DNA from: Taenia hydatigena
Lineage: Eukaryota; Platyhelminthes; Cestoda; Cyclophyllidea; Taeniidae
NCBI GenBank assembly: GCA_036345935.2
Contig: JADWOT020000009.1
Span: 13,155,482 to 13,219,481, forward strand
Reading direction: 5' to 3'
Length of the DNA: 64,000 nt
The notes under the pieces were generated by a model. It did no database searches and was not told the DNA's origin. It was given only the letters and a program-made list of their open reading frames with translations. Shown here in pieces: positions 37,910 to 48,589 of the stretch; the first letter of the stretch is position 1, and the number at the start of each line of letters is the position of its first letter. Position numbers and translations under genes: made by a program.

Positions 37910-38522
37910 CCATCTTCATCCTTGCAACAAGAGGAATTAAAGCCGCTGTGGCTCACCACATAGCGTCTCAACGGATTTGGTGCACTCTCTTTCGTCGTGC
38001 GACCATACGGTCATTTTGGAACACCAGGACGAGAGGCGAAGTGAGTGCAGGCATTCATCATCTACCTTGTACTTGCTGTTACTTGGTGCACCGTTTCTCC
38101 ATTCGTCTCGACGAGTTATAATGGAAAACACTTGTTGTTGGTGGTGTCTGCACCAATCCACTTGTGCTACTACTTTTATATGAGGGAGTGAGGATGAGCA
38201 TACGTGGGACAGAGAGCACACAAAAGTGGAAGCTAAGATGCGATGGACTTTCGGACATTCTCCTTCCCCTCCACTTAAGCAAACCACATTCCTCCTCCTC
38301 CCCTCTCATTAATACAAGCATGATGTGAACTGACAAGGGTCCCTTCCTTCGTTACTATTTACTGTTTCATCACCAGTATTAGATGGACGCCACCTCCCTC
38401 TCTTCTCTCTTTTTGTTTGGCCCCCTCGGTGGTTGTAACCCAAGTCAAACCCCAGCACTGCTACTACAATTGTTGACTTGTGTGCGGTTTTTGTGGAAAA
38501 AGTACCAAATATCGAGCACCAT

Positions 38523-39200
38523 TGTAATACTTTGTTTGTTTGAACTACCGGTTTCGGTTAGTATCACAGAGGTGGCCAAATTGCCCTAGCTGTGTTGGCT
38601 GGCCTCCGGGCCATGCCAACAGCTCATTTCCACTGCCTGTTGAACAAATATATTCTGCCTTGGTAGTTTGCCTTCTTTTGTCTTCAAGGGAACTCCAACA
38701 CTCAACATTGGTGGCAGCGGGAAGCGGACGTGACTCTATAGGGTATCTATCCTGATCCATACCACCTGTGGCATATAGCAGCGGTGCGAAAGAGGTGCAT
38801 GTGCTTTGGATGGGAGTATCCCTGACTTCCTATGGCAGAAGGGCTAAGAACGACACCCACCTTGGGCACCTATGCCATCTCCGTGTTCTACAAGAAAGGT
38901 ATTAACAGCTAAAGCGACACTAGACATGGACCACCTAGAAAGCTTTTGTTCTCAAGATTGCCCTAAATATACTTGCTTAAGGAGGTCGGTATGCTAACGT
39001 CTTTCCACGGACATACTGATGGTGGGCAGAACCTCTTATTCTAAACTATGTTCCCAGGCCAAATGAAACTCCAAGTTCAATGCACTACCAGGAGGGATCA
39101 CTGACGTGGGTGTGAAGCCTGGCTTCAATCGCGTCGAATGTCGGCGACTGGCATGGTTAACTCGTGGGTGCTTGTTGCAGCACTGACTACGTTGTGATGC
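38523..39200 (+). mobile_element. TRIM-like element, partial
   Basis: LTR 38523-38707 (185 bp, TGTAATACTTTG to CTCAACA). The primer-site-like TTGGTGGCAGCGGGAAGCGG follows immediately and is the best-preserved example in the window. The interior runs to about 39200 and stops without a second LTR. It is the counterpart of 8706-9381. Confidence 0.78.
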
Positions 39201-39655
39201 TTAGTTTCTTTTCCGCCTAACTACTACAATAGTTCCGTAACTAGGGAGATTCCGTTTTAAAATGTGCACATACACTGCACAAACACGTCTATCTACAAGC
39301 AGAAGGAGCAAAGTGATAAGCAATTTGGCCTTGGTGATGAAGTGTCCGACACCGGATGAAGCAGGATCTGTTCAGTTGCATCCAGGAATTCTTCCTTGGT
39401 TCTGCGTTGTACGTGGAAGAGGCACTCAGATATGTGATGATAGCGTCGATGCCGATAGCGAATATGCCATTTCCAGCTTTGTTTTTATTTCTTCACCGCT
39501 GACGTCTCAACAATACATCCTCCTCTTCCTTTTTACTTATATTCCTTCTTTTTCCCTCGACCATTACAGTAAGGTGAACTATCATCGTTTCTTAAAAATG
39601 CGTAGCAAATAAAACAATGGATTTTATAGGAGTTCAAGCGACGAACCCAATTGTG

Positions 39656-40518
39656 CAGAAGGCAGAATACTAGGGTAGAATAGGTACATATTCAACAGAG
39701 AGAAGGAAAAAAGCTGCTGGCATGCCTTGGAGGCCAGCCTACGCAGCTAGGGCAATATTGCCACCTCTGTGACCCTAACCGAATCCAATAGTCTAATCAA
39801 GCAAAGCACTACATTGTCCCTCTCTTCTTTCTAGCATCGCCTCGACGAAACCCTTCATACACCTCACGCGTCAGCCATCACAACATTATCAGTGCTGCAA
39901 CAAGCACCCACGAGCTTACCATCCCAGTCGTCGACATTTGACGTGGTTGAGGCGATGCTTGACACCAACGTCAGTGATCCCTCTTGGCAGTTCATCAGAC
40001 TTGGAATTTCGTTTGGCCTGGGAACGAAGTTCAGAATTAGTGGTTCTGCCGACTATCAGTATGTCCGTGGGGAGGTTTTAGTACGCCCATCTCATTAAGC
40101 AAGTGTATTAGGGTAATATTTGGGACGAAACCTTTCTAGATGGTCCATAGCTAGTGTCGCTTTAGTTGTTAATAGCTTTCCTTTGGAAGAGGAGATGGGG
40201 TAGATGCCGATGCCAGACGCCGTTCTTAGCCCTTATGCTACGGGAGGTCAGAAATACTCCCATCTGTAGCACATGCACCTCTTTCGCACCGTTGCATTAT
40301 GCTACAGGTGGTAGAAATCGAAATAGAAGGCCCATAGTGTCGAATTTGCTGTCTAATGCCACCAATGAAGCGTCCCGAGGGTCCCTTGAAGACAAAAGAA
40401 GGCAGAGTACTTGGATAGAATATATGTATTCAACGGGCAGAGGGAAATAAGCTAAAGCAATCAGGCCACCTCTGTGACCCTGACCGACATCGGTAGTTCA
40501 AACAAGCAAAGTATTACA
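39656..40518 (-). mobile_element. TRIM-like element, inverted copy
   Basis: The counterpart of 7386-8249. The minus-strand 5-prime LTR is 40518-40366 (153 bp). The polypurine tract is the complement of about 39817-39832. The shortened 3-prime LTR runs from 39813 to about 39656. Confidence 0.78.
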
Positions 40519-41932
40519 CTGTTTGTTTTTGCACTTCTAATTCCAGTATCCATGTGCCGTGTAGCAGAGCTGATTTACAACAACGTTGAGCGTAATCTTG
40601 CCATATGCAATACCTCATCACTTCACCCGCAAGCTGCCATTTATGCATTCGAATTTCGAGTTTGCTGTCGATTCTACTAACATGGTGCTTGGTAGTGAGT
40701 GCTTTTCACAAAAGTGGCGCACTTATGTTAACACCTCGAGTAGCAAGGTTAAGGCTTGACGTGGGTTCCAACCATCCAGGAGGCCAAATAAGAAGGAGGG
40801 AGGAGGAGGTAGCGTCCATGCGACACTAATGGTGAAATAGTAAATAGTGTTGAGGAAAGGAATGCTTGTCAGTTTACAGCGTCCCTGTATTAATGGGAGG
40901 GAGGAGGAGGAGGAGAAGGAACGTGTGTTTCTGAAGTGAAGTTGCCATTCAACCACCCATCCATCCATCCATCCATTTATCCATCACCTAACATGCTTCT
41001 GATTCGTAAAAGAACTTCGCTTGCACTATGTCTGGTTGCGCCGCCGTCGTAACACTGGAGAAATCATACTGCAATGATTCCAATTAATCAGTGTGTTGCT
41101 TAATTCCCCATGCAACGATGTGCATATGTTATCTTGGTTTGTTTAGCAAATAAATCCTGTAGCTTGCTTTCATTCAACGCTCCGTAACTCTCTGCATAGA
41201 CACAAAGAACGAACATGACACACGTTTGTTGCATGGGTGTGTATATGTATGCACCCGTGATGCAATGCAGAGCAAATAGCAAAAAATAATCCGTAATTGC
41301 GTTCGATTTGGCGGTGTAGTAGTAAGTAACATTTTACGAATAGGAAGGAGAAGAAGAGAAATATTAATAATAATAGTGATTTTAATAATAAGAGAAGAAG
41401 AAGAGGGAACGAAGACGCAAAACGGACTCTTCACCAATGCAACTGATGCACTTGCATGGCCTTAACGTCAACGATCTCACCGGCACAGATTAAGCAACTG
41501 TATGAGATATTAATGGAGGAGGAGGAGGAGGAGGAGGAGGAGGGAAACGCTTGCTTCCTACCAACTCACAGCAGGACTAGTTGGTGAGATCGTCCTTCTC
41601 ATTAATGCAGCATCTGCACTATGCGGAGGGTGTTGTTACGTACACCGCAATTGTTGTTGTTGCTGTTCATGCACCCGCTTGCACGACCAGCGGCTAGCCA
41701 AGAAGGAGGAGTTGATTGACGGTAGCATTTGCTTCTACCAAGTGCTGGCCACCTTCCCCACTTCACTCTGCCGACGAAAGCACCCTCGGCTGCCCATTCA
41801 CCCCTCCGTTTCGTTCTCTCCTTTCCATCATTCAGTGCTTGGATGGAAGGTCATGGTGTCTACAACATATTGCTGTTGTCCGCCGGAGTCGGCAATGCTG
41901 CTCCTACCATCGTCAGCACCGTCGTACGTTGC

Positions 41933-41933
41933 N
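41933..41933. other. Single ambiguous base (N)
   Basis: The only N in the window. It sits exactly where the match between the two Y copies ends, so it may mark an assembly join or an unresolved breakpoint. Confidence 0.95.
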
Positions 41934-42953
41934 TCAAGAATAGCAACTTTGTGTTTGTGTTATTATTCACGTCAACGCTACTTCCCACATTTCGTTCAAA
42001 GGAAGGTATGCGACAGCTTGCCATTTAAAAATGATTGCCACCCTGAATAGCGAAACAGTAGTCATATGACAGCGTATTTACGTTCTAGACCTGCATAAGC
42101 TAGGGCTAGAAAAATAAACTACTTCCCTTATTTTGAAACACTTTTAAGGATATGCGATCGGCAAAATTAATTGGTTAGTACCTCATCACGAAGCCATCGT
42201 CATTTCTCCTGATAATCCGCACACAGATTTCTCTGGACAGGTCAAATTAGGAATACTACCCCTGGAGATTGTGGGTGTGATGACCCTCACAAGCGCAGAA
42301 GGGGAGAGAAATAAAGGAAGATAAACCTGAGAGAAGTTAGGGAAGTTATTGAGTGAGTCACCTCTAATTTACACGAATTCCAACCGTTCCATTCGCTTGG
42401 AATTGCGACGTCCTTTGAAAGGAGAAGAGGGGATAGTGATGAGACAGAGGGTACAGACTCCTAGGACGAAAGGGTGCGGAGGAGAGGTGGTGAGGATAAT
42501 TTGAACAACGGCATGAGTAACGGCGTAGAGCGCCGCATCAGGAAGCATGCCTCGAGTTAATGTGACTGAAATCTTCCTCGTTGTTGCGTGTAGAGTCGGT
42601 TAGTGGCACGTGTTTCAGCCGTGGTCCATTGTAGCGTCTTGTTTGTCAGCCCACAGAACAAAAGTTTTTTAGCTGAGATTTGGCAAACATTTCATTTGTC
42701 CCTGTGCCCACCATCTTGGCTACACTCTCTACACCAAGGCCATTTCCAATTCTTTCCCACCTTGTGTGACGCAGGCCACCGGAAGTCAGTTCATGGTTGG
42801 AGTGACTCGCAATGCCTAACTTCGAGTGACGGCAGGGTTTGTAGAATTAAGTTGCAACAACTAATTGAAGCAGAGAGAACGAGAAAGTGCAACCGGGTGA
42901 ACGGTCAGACGCACCATTTATGGACGGATGCGAAACGGATGTGCATATGATAC
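41934..42953. other. Single-copy DNA, no gene seen
   Basis: A 115-codon frame at 42603-42950 on the plus strand has no domain and overlaps the opposite strand of a gene fragment to the right. It is not supported as a gene. Further exons of the 43-kb gene may lie here. Confidence 0.5.
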
Positions 42954-43517
42954 CCGTGCAGTTAGTGTGATGAATGGACAGATAAGAGGGCGATATAGCA
43001 GACACAGCTAGAAAGACAAGGGACGGCAGCCTGTACCTGCAACTCAGTCACTATTGTCCAAAACTACTGTGTTCGGTTGTGACTTGCTCCATTTTGCGAC
43101 CTCCAACTTGGGGTCTGGAAAGTGGTCTGTATGGGGTAATTAAATCAGTCTGATTGCAATAGGATGCTATTTGCAGTGCCGTGTTAGCCAACGTGAGATG
43201 CTTTCAGTGCTTTACATATTACACTAGGTGATTCCGCTGCAGCTACTGCTGAGAATGGCTCTTCTGTCCATTTAAGCCCTGCAATTGGAATAGTTTGGAC
43301 AAAAGGACCAGAGAGTCGAAATAACATAAGCCTGCCATTGGCGCCTTCATGCCCTCTCACCAGCTCTGCATATTCTCATGGTAAAAGTGCTTTCCTCCGG
43401 CGTTTTAGTGACTTGAAGAAATTTATTTTTTGCAATCTGATTGTCTCCTGCTAGCATTGTAGACAGATCTGTCTCGGTCAGCTTCACACACCTGCCACAT
43501 GCTGTTCGAAGCGACTC
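42954..43517 (-). CDS. Three exons of an unidentified small-exon gene
   Basis: On the minus strand three open exons join in one frame: 43517-43361 (157 bp), 43278-43216 (63 bp) and 43007-42954 (54 bp). The introns are 82 bp and 208 bp with GT-AG ends; the acceptors are TGCACAG, ATTGCAG and CTTTCTAG. All three exons end in phase 1, and the last two are symmetric phase-1 exons. The reading includes LTETDLSTMLAGDNQI, RICRAG, LKWTEEPFSAVAAAESPS and a serine/histidine-rich end with an NCT glycosylation site. The arrangement recalls the small-exon part of the antigen gene at 19.5-22.8 kb, which would suit a secreted or surface protein, but no family was recognised and neither end of the gene was found. 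Confidence 0.5.
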
Positions 43518-45014
43518 CTGTGCATTCGGCAAATAGAGGGGGAGAAAGAGGAATTTCTAGGTAGCCGGATAACTGAATAAGCATGCGTGCATAGACGAGG
43601 AGACTAATGCTCCCAAGACTGATGATTTTATCTTCGTTGACTCACTTGGCCTCTGTCACTACCCCCACTTTCTGACAAACCCACAAATCAAAGTTATGCA
43701 AATGCATAGAATCTAGTTAATGCTTTGCGAAACTTCCTTTTCACAAAAGCTATTGGTAATAGATTTGATAGTGACGAGAAAGCCACAAGTTGAGGCGGAA
43801 AGCAGGGCAATTAAAATGTGCTCGCACGAGTGGAGCATAAAGTCATTTAAAGTGACAAGGATTGGATGCTGTCCGTGCAACTATGGCCTCCTCAATCAAA
43901 TGTTAACAACCATAGTGTAATTATACCACGAGAGTGTTTTACAATATCATGATGCGCCATCACCCAGACTGAAGGACGGAAGCGGACCACCCCAGGCCAT
44001 TAAGCAAGATTGTTTTCATGGGTGTCGCCATCTTCGCTCATGTCCTTTCACTCTGACTACCCGAGAACGGGTAGACCGATTACTTTGGGACGGGTGTGGG
44101 AGATTAAGAGCACGAACGTCTGAAAGCTAACTTCCTCTAGTGTATTCGGTATCAGCATCGAGTTCCAATTTGGATTTTGCGTTCCTGCTTCTCGTCCAAA
44201 AGACGCATTATACAAAAACGTGATTAATTCATAGATTTGTAAATAAGAAGATAGAAGTCACTGATAACACAGAATTTCAGACCCAACCCGCAAGTGACCA
44301 CAATTTAGCCCAGATCGAATTTTGGTACTTAGTCATTACCCGTTACAATGTTTCATCGATGCTTTGGTGATTAGTATGATCAAGGTAAAACCCAGTCTTA
44401 AAAGTAATATTTTGACTTCACATCATCCGCGATTCCTTAAAAAATTACAAAGCAATGTAACTTTGTTTGATTCACCAAAATATTGCCTTTCGCTGGCAAA
44501 CCCTACCTGACTTCAGTCGATAGTCCCTGATATCCGATTTGTTTTCATAAAAGAATGCAACATAATTTAAAGTCACAATTTTATCCACACGTGATTGGGC
44601 TTTACCCCGTCACAGCATTTATTTGGCAATAAATAGGAAAATGAAAAAAAAAGAATGATGATCATTATGTTGCGATACCAGCATTGGCTAAGTAACTGAA
44701 TCTGATCCAAATAGAATTGCGTTTACATCATGGCGAATTGACTTGGAAAGTACATCTCAGTTGTGAAAATTATTCACTTCAAATAGAGATTCACCTAAAT
44801 CTGTCATTAGTCTTGCGACTACGCAAATTTCAACAGCTTTGTGGTTGATAATTATGAAGTGAGGGACCGACGACTAGATAACCAATCGCAATTTATGTTG
44901 ACTCGGATTTTGTTCTGAAGATACCGCGGTGATGTCGAGCTACAGTGTTTCGAGTCTTTCTTGACTGCAGATAATGAGAGAAGATTTGTCAGAGGCACTT
45001 ATTTCATTGTTCTA
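43518..45014. other. Single-copy DNA, no gene seen
   Basis: AT-rich; only short frames. It may hold upstream exons of the gene fragment at 42954-43517. Confidence 0.5.
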
Positions 45015-46340
45015 GGCACGTACGGGATTGTTTACAAGTGCTTTTGACCTTAAATCAAGACGGCTGACGGCCTTGAAGTAAGTAATGCTTGAGCACAACC
45101 ACCAAGGTGTCCCTTCGAATGCTCTCGGAAAGATTGCGCTGCTGAAAGAACTGAAACCCCCCAACATCGTGAAGCAAACCCTGGAGATTAATGACGTTCT
45201 CCAGTGTAGAACATGTCATTCTAAATGACGGTCAACTATAATTAATTTTGAATACGTGAATATGGATCTCAGGCGGTATGTGGATAGTAAGCATAAAAGC
45301 ACTAGTTGCCTCCAGGCACTGCTAAAGTGGGCCTTCACCTTGGCCAATTTTGCATCTAGTCGTTCATGCACCAAATGCTGCAGACTCTTCGGTATTGCCT
45401 CGTAAGGTGCATTATCCACCAAGACTCGATACCCCAAAACATGTTGGTCGATGTTAAAAGAATGCTGCTGGATTGCAAGTTACACCGATGCAGGGTCGTA
45501 CCTCTTCCCGCAGGTTTATGCTAAGCATAAAAGTGAAACGAACGCTGTGGACATCGGATCATCAAACAAATTTACCTCAAGGAACACTTCTCCTTAATCA
45601 AAGACAGTTTCTACACCTGCAGGTCAAAATAATGAATCCACTACATCTCCATGCACACCGTCGACTACCCAGGTAAGGAAAAAAGACAAAAGTGCTTCTC
45701 GGTGCTCAGATTATTCGAACCACAAACGTATTAACTAGAGCCGATGCAGTTTCCCAACTTGTTTAAGCGATTTCTTCGTAATTTACAAAATTTGAATTGG
45801 TTTCTGCGCTGGTTTTCATTTCGCTTGCTGTTGCTTGCAAGCACTTTGCAGACCGCTAAATACTATGAGCTCTGACTCCCAAATGATTGATTGTTACCTA
45901 AGTCTGCTGACCATCATAGTCGCTAGAGCCTTCACACACCACCTTATTCTTCTTTTCGCACGGGCTCTAGATACGATCAATCTGTTATGAGTCATTTTTA
46001 GAGACTATTTGGGGCCAAGGCATGCCAGAAACAGATCGAAAGAAATGCTCTAGCACTGGTACTTCTTCCTTCTCTACTACACAAGCTACGTTTTGTTCTG
46101 CGCTTCAACCACTCCATTGTACCGAAACCTTAGTCGGTGCTTTGCCCTGAATAAGCCAGTGAGCTAATCTACTTGGCGTGCAGGCATCGGCATTAAGCAA
46201 CGTCATGCGAATGCAATTCCGAACATTCGATACCACTGAAGAGAAGTGTTTGATTGGCCTAATGTCATTACGTGGTCCATCAGCAAACTTGCGGCATCTG
46301 GAGCCTACCGTATCGAAATATTTTATGCGCTATCCTAGCT
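45015..46340 (+). pseudogene. Cyclin-dependent kinase pseudogene
   Basis: Kinase motifs occur in the right order but in shifting frames with stops: GTYGIVYK of the glycine-rich loop (45015-45038), ALK with the ATP-binding lysine (about 45070), GVPSNALGKIALLKELK matching the PSTAIRE helix region (about 45105-45160), FEYVNMDLRRYVDS (about 45250-45290), SFMHQMLQTLRYC (about 45361-45400), then IIHQDSIPQNMLVD for the catalytic loop (about 45410-45450), where HRDLKPQN has decayed. Activation-segment traces follow to about 45600. After a gap with no recognisable kinase sequence, FRTFDTTEEK and nearby residues (46212-46320) match the C-lobe. The spacing from about 45070 to 45600 is intron-free, which suggests a retrocopy, but TTCTAG before GCACG looks like an old acceptor. 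It is closest in appearance to the CDK1/2/5 group. Confidence 0.82.
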
Positions 46341-47830
46341 CCTTCAGTGTCCATTGCTATAGTCTGCGTGGTCATCGATTTGAATAGCTAGTTGACACAG
46401 TATACGCGCCTTCTCAGACCTGTCAGGCACATTCTGAACCGACAGTGATCGCAACCAAATATTCCATATTCATGAAGCACTATGCGTTGCCGCAGGTCGG
46501 ATGCCTTATCCGACAGACCTAAGCGCACTTCACCACCTTCATATTGCTCATCTTGGTGTAGTGTTGCTGACGTTCAACAAAAAGACCATTTTTAAATTGT
46601 TCACCAGTAACACCAAGACTACTTAAAATGACATTTGATAATCAATCGGCTATTTGTGGATGTAGGTCTAATGGCAATATCTTTCAGACATACTGCCAAT
46701 ATCACCGATAAACTATGCGCGTTGAACAGTACGTGAATTGGTCACTAGAATCAACCACAAACAATGAAGCAGACGTGTCTAATAAGACTGTCAGAGACGT
46801 CACATAACACGCAGCTTCGACATAATCGGGGTGCGGGGACTGAGAAAGTTACAAAGGACGTCCTGATTAAAATAAAATAGAAACGAGCACCTGTTAAAAG
46901 AGTTTTTTTACGAACATTTAAAGGCTGAGTTAAAATTTATCCCACAGTCCCTTCAAGCATCATAGCTGGTAGATCCCTACTCGCTTGCTTAATCACTGCG
47001 CCAAGTAAAGCAGGTGTGGTAGGTTCATCAGTTGCGGTGGATATGGGTGATGAAGTGGAATTTCTCAGAGCGCAGCAGTGCAGGAAGCCATAGTGAATAC
47101 GATCATGGCGCATGATGACCAGGATTTAACCCGTGGCGCCTTCCGGGTCAACATATCACGGAATAGCAGGTGACCTTGCCCAGAGAGAACCTTAAGCGCC
47201 AAACGAACCGTCTAGCGATTAGGCTTACAGATGGTGTCTTGCCACCACGACTAGCCAGATATTGTAATTGGGCATTATGGCGCCCCCTAGGCAGACTCCC
47301 GGCCCTTTCCTGTGATGCTTGGTGTCTCCAGAGCTGAGAGCACCTCCTTGCTTACCACGGCCAAACAATGCTCATTTCTGCACTTTGATTAGTATGGATC
47401 AGATACACGAAGACTACTGAGTAATTCCAAGTACCGTCTTAATTTCCTTTCCTTGTGCCACTGTCACTTATCGGCAACATTATCATTTATTATCAGTACA
47501 AGGAGGCACGCTTAATAGCATTTGCATATGCGTGAAGTGAACATCTATGCATGTGCATAGATATGAAGAAATAACCTGCCGAATGACTAAAACTTAAAAA
47601 TATGTGATGGTGCTACAATGTAACAGCAGACAAAATGAAATGATGCTTGTCACACATGCTAGTAATGCTGCAAACATGAAAGCTGCCCATCTACCGAAGC
47701 CGAGTTGAACACCAACTCCATTCCTGCTGATACCTATTATAATGGTTTTGTTCAATATCAAGATGCAAGTGATGAAAATTGGACCAGCATTTTGACAGCG
47801 TAGGTGCTATTCTTGCCGCTATTTTGTAGA
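46341..47830. other. Single-copy DNA, no gene seen
   Basis: No supported exon and no match to the repeat families. Confidence 0.5.
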
Positions 47831-47956
47831 AATGAGGGGCATGTCATTGGTAACTTGGATGGGGGAACACATATTACGGACTCAGCGCAGCCCAACTCAT
47901 TGGAAGTGTTTCCGACAGAGCAACTAACAGCAGCACTCTTTCTGTCATACAGAGAG
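47831..47956 (+). CDS. Candidate exon, plus strand, unidentified
   Basis: An open stretch follows a good acceptor (CTATTTTGTAG) and ends at a possible donor (GAGAG then GTACTA). It reads NEGHVIGNLDGGTHITDSA and then an acidic/hydrophobic segment. It lies just upstream of the plus-strand EXOSC10-like exon copy and could belong with it. No family recognised; low confidence. Confidence 0.35.
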
Positions 47957-48039
47957 GTACTACACGTTCCGCTTGTAATGAATTTTAGAATGGCTCTCCA
48001 CTGCATCATTTCGGCCCGAACGAACACGGAGGAAATGTG

Positions 48040-48258
48040 TTTGGTGGAGGCGGTGCGAGGATATTTGTCTCTCAGCATATTGTCCGGCCACAAGATTTCT
48101 TCGCTCTTCGACCGGACAACAGTCACGCAACATTCGTGCCTACTTTGAAGTCAAAACCAAATGCAATCGTCCACTTGCAAGGTGTTTATCTCATTTTATA
48201 TCAAAGGAATACTTTGGACCTTCCGCGGCTTCCTTTCTAATGGACGTTGTTCTTTCAG
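48040..48258 (+). pseudogene. Inverted partial copy of an EXOSC10 exon and intron
   Basis: 48088-48178 reads IVRPQDFFALRPDNS and then VPTLKSKPNAIVHLQ, matching the EXOSC10 exon at 51301-51451 on the opposite strand. The copy keeps the exon-intron junction and the complete following intron (48179 to about 48255, GTGTTTATCTC to TTTCAG), so it is a DNA-level duplication and not a retrocopy. Beyond the intron the homology stops; continuing in the original frame gives an early TGA. Upstream the reading frame stays open (GGGGARIFVSQH) but no longer matches the parent. A relation to the candidate exon at 47831-47956 is possible. Confidence 0.75.
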
Positions 48259-48589
48259 ATTGGGCGTGAGGGTGGGAAGTGGTGTTGGTATGAAGGACAG
48301 GCTCAATTGCACAATCACGATGGACCTGATAATTCAATCGACCCAGCGACACCCAAAATCTGCAAAGGGACATTCACAGAAGCATTATTAACGAAGCACT
48401 ACCTTATGCTTCAACTCAGAGGGCATTACAGTGCCATCTAAACCATGAATTGACTGCGATTCATGATTACCTCAAAGAACAACCTCAGAGATTGAGGACG
48501 GTGGGGAAGTGTGCGTCCAAATACAGAGGGTCTTGTCAGGCATTCCCTTCTCCTCCGCAGTTAATTAGCAGCTATTTAGGTGGTGCAAC

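Larger units (their letters stand above)
36121..41932 (-). repeat. Long interspersed repeat block Y, copy 2 (inverted)
   Basis: The reverse complement of 6007-11803, with nearly the same length and order of internal modules. It carries the matching TRIM-like pieces at 37723-37909, 38523-39200 and 39656-40518. The homology to copy 1 ends at 41932, immediately before the single N at 41933. No gene is present. Confidence 0.88.

Noticed and set aside
42603..42950. 115-codon plus-strand frame
   Set aside because: It has no domain and no splice support, and it abuts better-supported exons on the opposite strand.
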